Positions 8,519-17,166 of a stretch of DNA of 64,000 nt are shown piece by piece (the first letter of the stretch is position 1; every line of letters starts with the position of its first letter). The notes under the pieces were generated by a model that saw only the letters and a list, made by a program, of their open reading frames with translations, made no database searches and was not told the origin of the DNA. This DNA is from Micromonospora arborensis (lineage in GTDB: Bacteria > Actinomycetota > Actinomycetes > Mycobacteriales > Micromonosporaceae), in contig NZ_PYBV01000063.1 in the NCBI RefSeq assembly GCF_003205615.1, positions 1-64,000 of the forward strand, in the 5' to 3' direction. Position numbers and translations under genes: made by a program.

Positions 8519-9082
8519 CTACTGCCGCTCCCACTGCTCCTTGGTGATCTCGTACCGTACGCCGCCGTGCTCGGAGCCCTCGACCATCTCCATGTCGGAG
8601 GGAGTGGGGATGGTGTCCGCGAGCGTCATTTTCAGCTTCTCCATGATGTTGCGCGAACCGCGGTTCACGGACATCGTCTCAGCCCAGACCATGCGCACAC
8701 CGAGTTCCGAGAACGCCTTCCCCAGCAAGGCCCGCGAGCCCTCGGTGGCATAACCGTTGCCCCAAGCCGCCTGCCGCAGACGGTAGCCGAGTTCGACTTC
8801 GTCCAGCGGGCCCTCCGGCTCGGGACGCAGGATGAACCAGCCGATGAACGCGCCGCTGTCCTTCTCGTGCGCGGCGAATAGTCCGAGGTCGCCGTCCCAC
8901 TTCTCGTAGCCGGCGAGGATGTTCGGGAGGTAGCGCTCGCGGACGATCTCCGGTGCGGTCGGATTGCCGCCGCTCAGGTAGCGCATCACCGCCGGGTCGC
9001 TGTCCAGCTCGATCAGCAGGTCCGCGTCATCGGCAGTGAAACGGCGCAGCGCCAGGCGCTCGGTCTCCAGGTAGGTGTCCAC
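8519..9082 (-). CDS. GNAT-family N-acetyltransferase (RimJ/RimL type)
   Basis: About 187 residues of the RimJ/RimL subgroup, which acetylates ribosomal protein ends or small molecules. The typical start YLETERLALRRFTADDADLLIEL, the middle FIGWFILRPE and LDEVELGYRLRQAAWGNGYATEGSRALL (acetyl-CoA loop) and the late SRNIMEKLKM segment are all present. I took the GTG at 9082 as the start since homology begins there; the frame is open a further 29 codons upstream but that part is not family-like. The substrate is unknown. The 134 bp between its start and the end of the MFS gene hold no further gene. Confidence 0.87.
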   Translation of the reverse strand: MDTYLETERLALRRFTADDADLLIELDSDPAVMRYLSGGNPTAPEIVRERYLPNILAGYEKWDGDLGLFAAHEKDSGAFIGWFILRPEPEGPLDEVELGYRLRQAAWGNGYATEGSRALLGKAFSELGVRMVWAETMSVNRGSRNIMEKLKMTLADTIPTPSDMEMVEGSEHGGVRYEITKEQWERQ

Positions 9083-9216
9083 GAGTCGATCATGTCTGAA
9101 GCAAGTCGGGCAGCCCAACGGTTTTTTTCGGCAACTGTGCCCGTCGTGCTGACCGCCTCCGAGCGCCACCGCGCGGCTTCTGACGATCTGTCTGGTGCCG
9201 ACGACAGACGGTCGTC

Positions 9217-10512
9217 TCAGCGCCGCGCTCCTGTTGCCATCTCGTCGATCGGTCCGGTTGTCGCCTGCCTTGCCGATTCGGCCTCGTCCCGGTCATGGTC
9301 GGTCAGGTCGCGCAGGTGCCGGACGGGGGAGAGCAGCAGCACCAGCGGCGCGCACACCAGGGTCGCCGCGAAGACGAACAGGGTGGCTCGGGCGCCGAAC
9401 GGGCCGGCCAGCGCGCCGGCGACCAGCCCGCCGACGGGAATCGCGCCCCAGGAGACGAACCGCACGGTGGCCATCACCCGGGAGAGCAGGTCGGGTGGGC
9501 TGGCGATCTGTCGGTAGGTCCGGGTGGTCACGCTGAGCACCACCGTCCCGAGGGAGAAGATGACGCTGCCGACGGCGAAGGCGGCGTACGCCAGCCAGCC
9601 GGTGCCCCCGGGGATCAGGAACGCCCCGGCGACCGTGGTGAAGCCGGCGGCGATCAGCGCGCGGGCGGTGCCGATCCGGGTGGTGATCCGCGCGGTGAAC
9701 GCCGCCCCGACCAGCGCGCCGACCCCCTCGATGGCGATGAGCAGCCCGACCAGGCCGGCCGGGGTGTGCAGCTCGCGGACCAGGTAGAGCGGGAAGAGCG
9801 CGTACTGTGCGCCGCAGGCGAAGTTCATCGCCGTCGCGGCCCACATGCTCGGCCCCATCACCGGGTGGTGCACGACGAAGCGCCAGCCTTCGCGAATCAG
9901 CTCGCCGATCGGTGGCCAGCGCTCCGGCACGTCGACTCGGCTGGCGGGCAGCGTGCGCAACAGTGCCGCCGAGACGAGGTAGCTGGCCGAGTCGACGAGC
10001 AGGGTGGGCACCGGGCCGAGGGCCTGCACGGCGAACCCGCCGAGGGAGGGGCCGCTGAGCTGGGTGGCGGCGTGGGTGGCCGAGGTGAGGCTGTTGCGCG
10101 ACTGTAGTTGCTCGCGGTCCACGATGCTGGGCAGGAAGGTCGAGTTGGCCACGTCGAAGAGCACGTTGGCGAAGCTGACCACGAGCGCGGTGACCACCAG
10201 GTGGGCGACGGTGAGGTGGTCCCACCACCAGGCCAGCGGAATGGACGCGACGGCGACCGCGCGGGACAGGTCGGCGCCGACCTGGGTGCCGCGCAGCGGC
10301 AGGCGCTGCACGATGACGCCGGCGGGCAGCCCGATCACGATCCAGGCGACGTAGCTGGCCGCGGCGATCACGCCCATCTGGAACGCGGAGGCGTCGAGGA
10401 CGGTGAGCGCGGTCAGCGGCAGGGCCACCGAGCCGACCGCCGACCCGACCAGGCTGGTCGTGCCGGCGGTCCACCAGCGCCAGAACACTCCAGCTCGATC
10501 TTCGACGCGCAT
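9217..10512 (-). CDS. MFS exporter (EntS/MFS_3-like)
   Basis: A 431-residue permease with about 12 hydrophobic helices. SAVGSVALPLTALTVLDASAFQMG and the loop GLPAGVIVQRLPLR are typical of the MFS_3 drug/siderophore exporter group. DREQLQSRNSLTSATHAATQLSGPSLGG is the usual segment after helix 4. It is similar in design to the permease at 40618. It is divergent from the HxlR-peroxiredoxin gene with 82 bp between starts, and that interval contains palindromes, so regulation by the neighbour is likely. The exported substrate is unknown. GGGGG lies before the ATG. Confidence 0.88.
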   Translation of the reverse strand: MRVEDRAGVFWRWWTAGTTSLVGSAVGSVALPLTALTVLDASAFQMGVIAAASYVAWIVIGLPAGVIVQRLPLRGTQVGADLSRAVAVASIPLAWWWDHLTVAHLVVTALVVSFANVLFDVANSTFLPSIVDREQLQSRNSLTSATHAATQLSGPSLGGFAVQALGPVPTLLVDSASYLVSAALLRTLPASRVDVPERWPPIGELIREGWRFVVHHPVMGPSMWAATAMNFACGAQYALFPLYLVRELHTPAGLVGLLIAIEGVGALVGAAFTARITTRIGTARALIAAGFTTVAGAFLIPGGTGWLAYAAFAVGSVIFSLGTVVLSVTTRTYRQIASPPDLLSRVMATVRFVSWGAIPVGGLVAGALAGPFGARATLFVFAATLVCAPLVLLLSPVRHLRDLTDHDRDEAESARQATTGPIDEMATGARR

Positions 10513-10532
10513 GTCGTCGGCCCCCGTTCGTC

Positions 10533-10568
10533 GAACTAGTGAGTTCCAATCTGAAACGGACTATAGTC
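10533..10568. promoter_or_regulatory. Divergent operator region of the MFS exporter and HxlR-peroxiredoxin gene
   Basis: Two inverted repeats lie in the 82-bp divergent gap: GAACT-4-AGTTC at 10533-10546 and the perfect 10-bp palindrome GACTATAGTC at 10559-10568. The latter overlaps a TATAGT -10-like hexamer. This is a likely binding region for the adjacent HxlR regulator (inference). Confidence 0.45.
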
Positions 10569-10594
10569 GGGGCGAGGACGGACGGAGGTGACGG

Positions 10595-11482
10595 GTGCGG
10601 CGAGAGGAACTTGCTGATGCGGACTGCGGCATCGCGCAGGCGCTCGGCGTGCTGGGGGATTGGTGGACGTTCCTCATCGTCCGGGACGTCGCCGGTGGGA
10701 CGACCCGCTTCGACGCGCTGCAGCGGGAGCTGGGTGTCAGCCGACGAGCGCTGACCGAACGCCTCGCCGCCCTGGTCGAGCACGGCGTGCTGGAGCGTCG
10801 GCCGTACTCCCGACACCCGCCGCGCTTCGACTATCTGCTGACCGCCAGGGGCGAGGGGCTACTGCCGGTGCTGATCGCGTTGCAGGACTGGGGAACGAGG
10901 CACCTGATGGGCGATGGCGAGCTGACCGCGACCGCCGACGCCGACTCTGCCGAGGCCCGCCGGGTGCACGACCTGATCGGGCGACGGCTGCCCGAGGTCG
11001 TCCTGCCCGGGCCGGACGGGCAACCGGTCGCGCTGACCGGCGGTGGCGCGTGGAGCGTCCTCTACCTCTTCCCCGGGGCCTACGCGCCCGGGACGCAGGG
11101 TTACCCGCCGGGCTGGTCCGACATTCCCGGCGCCCGTGGCTGCACCCTGGAGTCGACCACCTACGCCGACCGGTACGTGGACTTCCAGACCTCCGGGGCG
11201 CGGGTGTGGGGGGTCAGCACGCAGCGGCCCGACCAGCTCGCCGACTTCACCGCGTACGCCGGGCTGCCGTTCCCGCTCCTGTCCGACCAGGACGGCCGGC
11301 TCGCCGCCGGGTTGCTGCTGCCCACCTTCCGGGCTGGCGGGATCACCCGGTTCAAGCGGCTGACGCTGCTGGTCGACCCCACGGCGGTGGTGCGAGCCGT
11401 GCAGTTCCCGGTCGCGGACCCGGCCGGCTCGGTGCAGGAGATGCTCGCCCTGGTCCGCGAGCACACCAGGACCCCCGGCTGA
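10595..11482 (+). CDS. HxlR-type regulator fused to a peroxiredoxin (PrxQ-like) domain
   Basis: A 295-residue protein with two parts. Residues 1-110 are an HxlR winged helix (ALGVLGDWWTFLIVRDV, RRALTERLAALVEHGVLERRPY). Residues 125-290 are a thioredoxin-fold peroxiredoxin: LPEVVLPGPDGQPVAL, a GCTLES motif whose Cys matches the PrxQ peroxidatic Cys, and VWGVSTQRPDQLADF, the usual next strand. The resolving Cys five residues on in PrxQ proteins is absent (EST instead of EAC). A sensor that controls the divergent exporter by Cys oxidation is a reasonable inference. The GTG start follows GGAGGTGACGG. Confidence 0.88.
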   Translation: MRREELADADCGIAQALGVLGDWWTFLIVRDVAGGTTRFDALQRELGVSRRALTERLAALVEHGVLERRPYSRHPPRFDYLLTARGEGLLPVLIALQDWGTRHLMGDGELTATADADSAEARRVHDLIGRRLPEVVLPGPDGQPVALTGGGAWSVLYLFPGAYAPGTQGYPPGWSDIPGARGCTLESTTYADRYVDFQTSGARVWGVSTQRPDQLADFTAYAGLPFPLLSDQDGRLAAGLLLPTFRAGGITRFKRLTLLVDPTAVVRAVQFPVADPAGSVQEMLALVREHTRTPG

Positions 11483-11535
11483 CGCGGGGCGTCAACGCAA
11501 GGCCCCCGGCTGACGCGGGGCGTCGACCGGGGACC
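11472..11535. terminator. Duplicated hairpin element (terminator) after the HxlR-peroxiredoxin gene
   Basis: A 22-bp unit (starting CCCCCGGCTGACGCG) occurs at 11472-11493 and again at 11503-11524. Each copy contains the small hairpin GACGC-GGG-GCGTC. In the second copy this is enclosed by GGCCCCCGG/CCGGGGACC (11501-11535, one mismatch). The first copy overlaps the stop codon. It lies between convergent genes and can act as a terminator in both directions. Confidence 0.6.
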
Positions 11536-11550
11536 TTGTGGGCGGCGCTG

Positions 11551-12921
11551 TCAGGCCGGGAGCGTCCAACGCTGGTTGGCGCCGGCGAAGCAGTCCCAGA
11601 TCTGCAGCCGGGTGCCGTCGGCGGAGCTGTTGTCGGTGGCGTCCAGGCACTTGTTCGACTGCGGGTTGCGCAGCGTGCCGTTGGACTGCGCCTGCCAGAC
11701 CTGGGCGCCGCTGCCGTTGCACTCCCAGAGCTGGACCTTCGCGCCGTTGGCGGTGGAGCCGCTGGCGATGTCGGCGCACTTGCCGAGGGCGCGCAGTGTG
11801 CTGTCGCTGGCCACGGTCCAGGTCTGCGCGTTGGTGCCGTTGCAGGCGTAGAGCTGGACGGCGGCGCCGTTGGCGGTGCTCGCCGCGGCCACGTCGACGC
11901 ACTTGCCGGCGATGCCGGTGATCGGGCCGGTACGACCGGTCGGCGGCGGGGTGGTGCCGCCCATGATGGTGTCGTACATGGCGCTGACCAGCGAGGTCGA
12001 GCCGGTGGTGTCCTGCGACAGCTCCCAGTTCATCACGCCGCCGGCGTTGGCGAGCGCCCACTGCGTCTTGCGCTTGACCGTCGGGACGCCGTTGTAGCAC
12101 TGCTGCGCGCCGCCCGCCGTGGTGCAGTCCCGGTTGGCGTTGGCCGGGTCCAGCGCGACCAGCGCCGAGTAGGTGTAGTAGCCGGGGCGGCTGTAGAACG
12201 GGATGCCGAGCACGGCCTTGCTGGCCGGCAGGCCGCGGGCCTTCCACAGGTTGACGCTGTTGATCGACCAGTCGTAGTTGGCGTGCGGGCTGCCACCGTC
12301 GTACGCCATGATGTTGAGCCAGTCGACCTGGCCGAACACGGCCGTCTGTACGCCCTGGACGCTGCCGCCCTCGGAGACGACGGCGGCGGTGAGCAACTTG
12401 CCGCGGCTGTGCATCGCGCTGCCGAGCTGCGTCATGAGCTGGGTGTAGTTGTTGGCCGAGGTGCCCGGGTCGGGGTATTCCCAGTCCATGTCGACGCCGT
12501 CGAGGTTGTACTGGTTGACGAAGTTGACCAGGTTGTTGACGAAGTTGGTCCGGCTGCCGGAGTTGGCGGCCAGGGCCTCGAAGGCCGAGTCGTTGCCGTC
12601 GTTCCAGCCGCCGACGGCGATCGACACCTTGACGTTGCTGGCGTGCGCGAGGGAGACCAGCGAGGAGAGCTTGCTCGGGTTCTCCACCGCGCGCAGGCTG
12701 CCGTCGTTGTTGGGCAGCACGAACGCGTAGTTGATGTGGGTGAGCTTGTTGTACTGGACGGTGTTGACGTTGCCGGCCCAGGAGGGCATGTAGCCGACGC
12801 TCTTGAAGTTGTTCGGCAGCACCACGGCCTGCGCGGCGGTGGAGGTGACGGTGAGGGTGGCGCCGGCGGTGGCCAGCGCGAGCAGGCCGGCGGCGAGGGC
12901 GCGGCGCAGTGGTGAGGACAT
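11551..12921 (-). CDS. Secreted GH18 chitinase with C-terminal ricin-type lectin domain
   Basis: A 456-residue secreted chitin hydrolase. Residues 1-32 are a signal peptide ending AAQA. The GH18 barrel spans about 38-315 with SIAVGGW and the catalytic DGVDMDWE motif at 141-148 (Glu148 is the proton donor). MAYDGG and MNWELSQD are the later substrate-site strands. A short TPPPTG linker leads to a beta-trefoil lectin (about 330-456) with three repeats, each with a QxW-type motif. It should act outside the cell on chitin, like the neighbouring polysaccharidases. A well-spaced promoter lies about 100 bp upstream. Confidence 0.95.
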   Translation of the reverse strand: MSSPLRRALAAGLLALATAGATLTVTSTAAQAVVLPNNFKSVGYMPSWAGNVNTVQYNKLTHINYAFVLPNNDGSLRAVENPSKLSSLVSLAHASNVKVSIAVGGWNDGNDSAFEALAANSGSRTNFVNNLVNFVNQYNLDGVDMDWEYPDPGTSANNYTQLMTQLGSAMHSRGKLLTAAVVSEGGSVQGVQTAVFGQVDWLNIMAYDGGSPHANYDWSINSVNLWKARGLPASKAVLGIPFYSRPGYYTYSALVALDPANANRDCTTAGGAQQCYNGVPTVKRKTQWALANAGGVMNWELSQDTTGSTSLVSAMYDTIMGGTTPPPTGRTGPITGIAGKCVDVAAASTANGAAVQLYACNGTNAQTWTVASDSTLRALGKCADIASGSTANGAKVQLWECNGSGAQVWQAQSNGTLRNPQSNKCLDATDNSSADGTRLQIWDCFAGANQRWTLPA

Positions 12922-13021
12922 CGGGGGCCTTCCCGTGGGCGGGGGACGACGCCCGCCCGCGCAGGGTTGTCGCGGGCGGGAGGTGCGGGACGCAGGGGCG
13001 GGTGGGCCTCGAGGCAGCCAA

Positions 13022-13051
13022 ATCTTAAAGAGTGTTAACTGTCCGCGTCAA
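13022..13051 (-). promoter_or_regulatory. Sigma70-type promoter of the chitinase gene
   Basis: On the minus strand, TTGACG (13051-13046) and TAAGAT (13027-13022) are separated by 18 bp. This would start transcription near 13015 and give a leader of about 95 nt. The region is notably AT-rich compared with its surroundings. No DasR palindrome was recognised. Confidence 0.6.
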
Positions 13052-13122
13052 TCAACATCTATGGATTTCTTGGCTGTCGGCGCGGTATGGGGGTTTAACC
13101 GAACGACCGTTAAGCTGCGGGT

Positions 13123-14232
13123 GTGGGAATCGACGAGCTGTACCCGCCGGATCGGCTGATCGCCGCGCAGCGCGCCACCGCCGCCGCGGGCCTGGACGCC
13201 CTGCTGCTCACACCCGGCTCGGACCTGCGTTACCTCACCGGGTACGACGCCCACGCGGGGGAGCGGCTGACCTGCCTGGTGCTGCCCGCCGTGGGTGAGC
13301 CGACCCTCATCGTGCCCAAACTGGAGCGTCCGGCGGCGGAGGCGGCGCCGACGACCGGAGTACGCATCGTCGACCACGTCGACGGCACCGACCCGTACCC
13401 CCTGGTGGTCGCCGCCCTCGACGGCCCGGTCACGGCGGTCGGACTGTCCAACCGGATGTGGGCCGAGCAGGTCCTCGCGCTGCGCGCGGCCCTTCCCGGC
13501 GCAGCGCTTCGGCTCGCCGCGGAGGTGCTACGCGAGCTGCGCATCCGCAAGTCCCCGGCGGAGGTCGCGGCGCTCGCCGAGGCCGGCGCGGCGATCGACC
13601 AGGTGCACCTGCGGATGGGCGAGTGGCTGCGCCCCGGTCGTACCGAGGCCGAGGTCGCCACCGACATCGCCGCGGCGATCCGCGCTGCCGGGCACGTCAC
13701 CGTCGACTTCGTCATCGTGGCGGCCGGGCCCAACGGGGCCAGCCCGCACCACGGCACCTCGGACCGGCCGATCGGCGTCGGCGAGCCGGTCGTGGTCGAC
13801 ATCGGCGGCACGATGGCATCGGGCTACCGCTCGGACTGCACCCGCACCTACGTGGCGGGTGGGCCGGCGCCGGCCGACTTCCTGGAGTACTACGCGGTGC
13901 TGCACGACGCGCAGCGCGCCGCCGTCGCCGCGGTCCGGCCCGGGGTCACCGGCGCGGCGGCCGACGCCGCCGCCCGGGAACCGATCGCCGCCGCCGGCTA
14001 CGGTCCCGCGTTCCTGCACCGCACCGGCCACGGCATCGGTCTCGACGGTCACGAGGAGCCGTACCTGGTGGCCGGCAACGACCGCCCGCTCGAGGCCGGG
14101 ATGGCGTTCTCCATCGAGCCGGGCATCTACCTGGCGGGCCGGCACGGCGCCCGCATCGAGGACATCGTCGTCTGCACCACGGACGGCGTGCAACGGCTCA
14201 ACACGACCCCCACGGAGCTCATCGCACTATGA
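13123..14232 (+). CDS. M24-family Xaa-Pro aminopeptidase-type metallopeptidase
   Basis: A 369-residue pita-bread metallopeptidase. The creatinase-like N-terminal domain is about 1-135 and the catalytic domain about 140-369. All five metal ligands are visible: Asp in VVVDIGGT, Asp in SDCTRTY, His in TGHGIGLDGHEEP, Glu in SIEPGIY and Glu in ARIEDIV. It probably trims dipeptides or peptides with proline at position 2, in the cytoplasm. The GTG start has no ribosome-binding site but has a TAAGCT -10-like hexamer six bases upstream, so the mRNA may be leaderless. Its stop overlaps the start of the acyl-CoA dehydrogenase gene. Confidence 0.9.
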   Translation: MGIDELYPPDRLIAAQRATAAAGLDALLLTPGSDLRYLTGYDAHAGERLTCLVLPAVGEPTLIVPKLERPAAEAAPTTGVRIVDHVDGTDPYPLVVAALDGPVTAVGLSNRMWAEQVLALRAALPGAALRLAAEVLRELRIRKSPAEVAALAEAGAAIDQVHLRMGEWLRPGRTEAEVATDIAAAIRAAGHVTVDFVIVAAGPNGASPHHGTSDRPIGVGEPVVVDIGGTMASGYRSDCTRTYVAGGPAPADFLEYYAVLHDAQRAAVAAVRPGVTGAAADAAAREPIAAAGYGPAFLHRTGHGIGLDGHEEPYLVAGNDRPLEAGMAFSIEPGIYLAGRHGARIEDIVVCTTDGVQRLNTTPTELIAL

Positions 14233-15371
14233 CTGTCGACCGGATCCTGCCCACCGACGAGGCCCACGACCTGCTGGGTCTCGCCACCGAGCTCGCCGAC
14301 CGCGAGCTCGCGCCGAAGGCCGCCGCCTTCGAGGAGCGCGCCGAATTCCCCCGCGGAGTGCTCCGTACCCTCGGCCGGGCCGGCCTGCTCGGCCTGCCCT
14401 ACCCCGAGGAGCACGGCGGCGCGGCCCAGCCGTACGAGGTGTACCTGCAGGTGCTGGAGATCCTGGCCAGCCGCTGGCTCGCGGTGGCCGAGGCGGTCAG
14501 CGTGCACACCCTGTCCTGCTACCCGGTGTTCGCGTTCGGCAACGACGAGCAGCGCAAGCTGCTGCCGGACATGCTCGGCGGCGAGCTGCTGGGCGCGTAC
14601 TGCCTCTCCGAGCCGCAGGGCGGCTCGGACGCGGCGGCGCTGAGCACGCGGGCGGTCCGTGCCGACGACGCGTACCTGGTCTCCGGCACCAAGGCGTGGA
14701 TCACCCATGCGGGGACGGCCGACTTCTACAACGTCTTCTGCCGCACCGGAGGACCCGGCCCGAAGGGCATCTCCTGCCTGCTCGCCGACGCGGGCACGGC
14801 CGGCATCACCCCGCAGACGGCCGAGCGGACGATGGGACTGCGCGCCTCCCCGGTGGCGCAGATCGTCTTCGACGAGGCGCGGGTGCCCGCCGACCGGTTG
14901 ATCGGCGGCGAGGGGGTCGGCTTCACCATCGCGATGTCCGCACTGGACTCCGGCCGCCTCGGCATCGCGGCCTGCGCGGTCGGGCTGGCCCAGGCGGCCC
15001 TGGACTACGCGGTCTCCTACGCCCGGGAGCGGCAGCAGTTCGGCCGGTCGATCATCGACTTCCAGGGGCTCGGCTTCATCCTCGCCGACGCGGCCACCCA
15101 GATCTCGGCCGCCCGTGCGCTGACCCTCGCCGCGGCCCGGCTGCGTGACGCCGGCCGGCCGTACGCGATCGAGGCGGCCAAGGCGAAGCTCTTCGCCACC
15201 GACATGGCGATGCGGGTGACCACCGACGCGGTGCAGGTGCTCGGAGGTGCTGGCTACGTGGCCGACCACCCGGTGGAGCGGTACATGCGCGAGGCCAAGG
15301 TGCTGCAGATCGTGGAGGGCACCAACCAGATCCAGCGGATGGTGATTTCCCGGGCGCTGGCGAAGGGCTGA
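14229..15371 (+). CDS. Acyl-CoA dehydrogenase
   Basis: A 380-residue flavoprotein that oxidises acyl-CoA esters to 2-enoyl-CoA. The N-terminal helical domain includes LGLPYPEEHGGA. The FAD-binding middle has YCLSEPQGGSDAAA and WITHAG. The C-terminal helices end in the signature ERYMREAKVLQIVEGTNQIQR, whose EGTNQ Glu is the catalytic base in short- and medium-chain enzymes. The ATG overlaps the stop of the M24 peptidase gene (ATGA), indicating coupled translation. Chain-length preference cannot be told from sequence alone; isovaleryl- or butyryl-type substrates are possible. Confidence 0.92.
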   Translation: MTVDRILPTDEAHDLLGLATELADRELAPKAAAFEERAEFPRGVLRTLGRAGLLGLPYPEEHGGAAQPYEVYLQVLEILASRWLAVAEAVSVHTLSCYPVFAFGNDEQRKLLPDMLGGELLGAYCLSEPQGGSDAAALSTRAVRADDAYLVSGTKAWITHAGTADFYNVFCRTGGPGPKGISCLLADAGTAGITPQTAERTMGLRASPVAQIVFDEARVPADRLIGGEGVGFTIAMSALDSGRLGIAACAVGLAQAALDYAVSYARERQQFGRSIIDFQGLGFILADAATQISAARALTLAAARLRDAGRPYAIEAAKAKLFATDMAMRVTTDAVQVLGGAGYVADHPVERYMREAKVLQIVEGTNQIQRMVISRALAKG

Positions 15372-15485
15372 CCAGGCCAGCGAGGTGTGGCGGCGCGGCT
15401 GCGGTGGTCCACCGCGCCGCGCCGCCGACCCGGCCCGGCGGGTACCTCGTCGCCGTCGGGCCGTTTTCCCGGTAGGTTGCACGCC

Positions 15486-15992
15486 GTGGAGGAGATCGAC
15501 CGCGCTATCGTCGCCGCGCTGACCGCCGACGGCCGACTGTCGTACACCGACCTGGCCGAGAAGGTGGGGCTGTCGGTGTCCGCGGTGCACCAGCGGGTGC
15601 GCCGGCTGGAGCAGCGCGGGGTGATCAAGGGGTACGCCGCCCGGGTCTCGTTCGAGGCGCTGGACCTCCCGTTGACCGCGTTCGTGGCGATCCGCCCGTT
15701 CGACCCGTCGCAGCCGGACGACGCGCCGGAGCGGCTGGCTCACCTGCCCGAGATCGACTCGTGCTACTCGGTCGCGGGGGAGGACTTCTACCTGCTGCTG
15801 GTGCGGGTGGCGAGCCCGACCGACCTGGAGCGGGTGCTGCAGGAGATCCGTACGTCGGCGAACGTCACGACCCGGACCACGGTGGTGCTGTCCACCCCGT
15901 ACGAGAACCGGCCGCCGAAGATCAGTGCTGCGGCACCGAGTCGGTCGCGGTCCCGGGCGCCGGAGGAGCCGGCTGGTTCCACCGCAGGATGA
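15486..15992 (+). CDS. Lrp/AsnC-family transcriptional regulator
   Basis: A 168-residue regulator with an N-terminal helix-turn-helix (EEIDRAIVAALTADGRLSYTDLAEKVGLSVSAVHQRVRRLEQRG) and an amino-acid-sensing RAM domain (about 60-140). The GTG start lies seven bases after TAGGTT, so a leaderless transcript is likely. The last 71 bp overlap the end of the phosphatase gene on the other strand. It lies just downstream of the acyl-CoA dehydrogenase, so amino-acid-linked control of that pair is possible (inference). Confidence 0.92.
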   Translation: MEEIDRAIVAALTADGRLSYTDLAEKVGLSVSAVHQRVRRLEQRGVIKGYAARVSFEALDLPLTAFVAIRPFDPSQPDDAPERLAHLPEIDSCYSVAGEDFYLLLVRVASPTDLERVLQEIRTSANVTTRTTVVLSTPYENRPPKISAAAPSRSRSRAPEEPAGSTAG

Positions 15993-16533
15993 CCTGCCGG
16001 CCGTGCTCGTGACCGAGCGCGCTGACCGTGGCGGTTTCCAGGCGCAGTCGCCCGCCGGCGGACGGGGGCAGGCCGATCCAGCGGGCCCCGAGAACCCGCA
16101 GGCTGTGCGCGTGGCCGACCAGAGCGACGGTGCCCCTCTCGAGCAGTGGGGTGACGCGCTCCAGCACCCGGTCGAGTCGTGCGCCCACCTGCGCGGGTGA
16201 CTCTCCGCCGGGGCAGCCGTCGGTCCAGATGTTCCAGTGTGGCTGGTCCTCGTGGATGTCGACGGTCGTGCGGCCCTCGTACTCGCCGTAGTTCCATTCG
16301 CTGAGGTCCTCGTCGACGGCGTCGACGGTGAGCCCGGCCAGCTGCGCGGTGCGCAGCGCCCGGGAGCGAGGGCTGGCCAGCACGGTCACGAACCGCCGGC
16401 CGGCCAGGAACGCGGCGAGGGTGCGGGCCTGTCGCTCGCCGTCGGGGGTCAGCTCCAGGTCGGTGTACGAGGTGTGCCGCAGGCTGGCGCTCCAGGTGGT
16501 CTCGCCGTGCCGGATCAGCAGGAGCTCTCCCAT
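15922..16533 (-). CDS. Histidine phosphatase (phosphoglycerate mutase-like) family protein
   Basis: A 203-residue phosphatase of the RHG superfamily. LLIRHGETTWS carries the phosphohistidine nucleophile, ASPRSRALRTAQLAG the second Arg, the Glu proton donor lies in LSEWNYGEYEG, and LVGHAHSLRVL carries the second His. The C-terminal tail is Pro-rich. The substrate is unknown: sugar phosphates or nucleotides are common in this family. No ribosome-binding site is seen, but TTAACT lies six bases before the ATG, as in leaderless mRNAs. Confidence 0.9.
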   Translation of the reverse strand: MGELLLIRHGETTWSASLRHTSYTDLELTPDGERQARTLAAFLAGRRFVTVLASPRSRALRTAQLAGLTVDAVDEDLSEWNYGEYEGRTTVDIHEDQPHWNIWTDGCPGGESPAQVGARLDRVLERVTPLLERGTVALVGHAHSLRVLGARWIGLPPSAGGRLRLETATVSALGHEHGRQVILRWNQPAPPAPGTATDSVPQH

Positions 16534-16976
16534 GCGGCCAGTTAACCACTGAGGTCAGCTCGGCATGGATCGCCCGTAGCTTTCAGCCCATTATCTGCTG
16601 GAGCCGCGCCGTCCTCGACGTCTTCGTCACTGGTTGTGACAGTGCCAGCAGCCCGTGACGGACACCTCGTGCTGGTGTGTCTGTGACTGACGTTGCTGGT
16701 GGGGTTTCGAGTCCAACGGTTGCGTGATCCGGGTAGCCCTCGGCGATCACGTCGGCGACGTTGGTCCGGAAGCGAGCCACCCAGCCTCCGACCGGGAGGG
16801 CGAGAACGGCGTACGGCGCCCAAGTCAATGCGGTCAGCCACCCATACCGGCGGAAGGACACGTCGCGCGCCGCTACCGCAAGAGGTGATCCGGCCATGCC
16901 GCTTTTCATGACGCTCGTGCCAAACCTTGAGCGGACCGCTCTCTCGCTGCCCAGATCAATAGAACGGCCATTTCAC
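16534..16976. other. Interval without a convincing gene
   Basis: About 440 bp. A minus-strand open frame at 16583-16909 could encode 108 residues with one hydrophobic helix (about 20-45), but it lacks a ribosome-binding site and resembles nothing I know. It may be the remnant of a membrane protein. No tRNA fold could be drawn here. Confidence 0.4.
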
Positions 16977-17025
16977 CATTTGGGGGGCTCCGCGGGTGTC
17001 GTCGCACCGCAGAACCCCCCAAATG
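16977..17025 (-). terminator. Terminator downstream of the 16-residue ORF
   Basis: CATTTGGGGGG (16977-16987) and CCCCCCAAATG (17015-17025) form a perfect 11-bp stem over a 27-nt loop. It begins five bases after the small ORF's stop codon, which marks the end of the methyltransferase/peptide transcript. Confidence 0.7.
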
Positions 17026-17029
17026 ACTG

Positions 17030-17080
17030 TCAGGCGTCGTCTTCGTCGAGCCAATCCGGGGGAATCCATCGAATCTCCAT
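17030..17080 (-). CDS. 16-residue ORF MEIRWIPPDWLDEDDA downstream of a methyltransferase
   Basis: A tiny ORF with a near-ideal ribosome-binding site: GGGAGGTGAT ends about five bases before its ATG. The peptide has two Trp around a Pro-Pro turn and an acidic tail. It lies 86 bp after the methyltransferase stop on the same strand and is followed at once by a strong hairpin, so it looks like the last gene of a two-gene transcript. It might be a minimal modified-peptide precursor or a regulatory leader with nothing left downstream. The translation signal is seen; any function is speculation. Confidence 0.45.
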   Translation of the reverse strand: MEIRWIPPDWLDEDDA

Positions 17081-17166
17081 GCTAATCACCTCCCTCCGTC
17101 GCGAGCGCTCGTTGGACACGGTGCACAGCCGCCACGTGCGGACATTCCCGATTTCCGGAAATGCCT

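Noticed and set aside
14127..15743. A 538-codon minus-strand frame opposite the acyl-CoA dehydrogenase
   Set aside because: Shadow of the true gene, without start signals or family pattern.
16700..16740. A GTTTCGAGTCC stretch that looks like a tRNA T-loop
   Set aside because: No acceptor stem, anticodon arm or D arm could be drawn around it.
16583..16909. A 108-codon minus-strand frame with one hydrophobic helix
   Set aside because: No ribosome-binding site and no family; kept only as part of the described gap.
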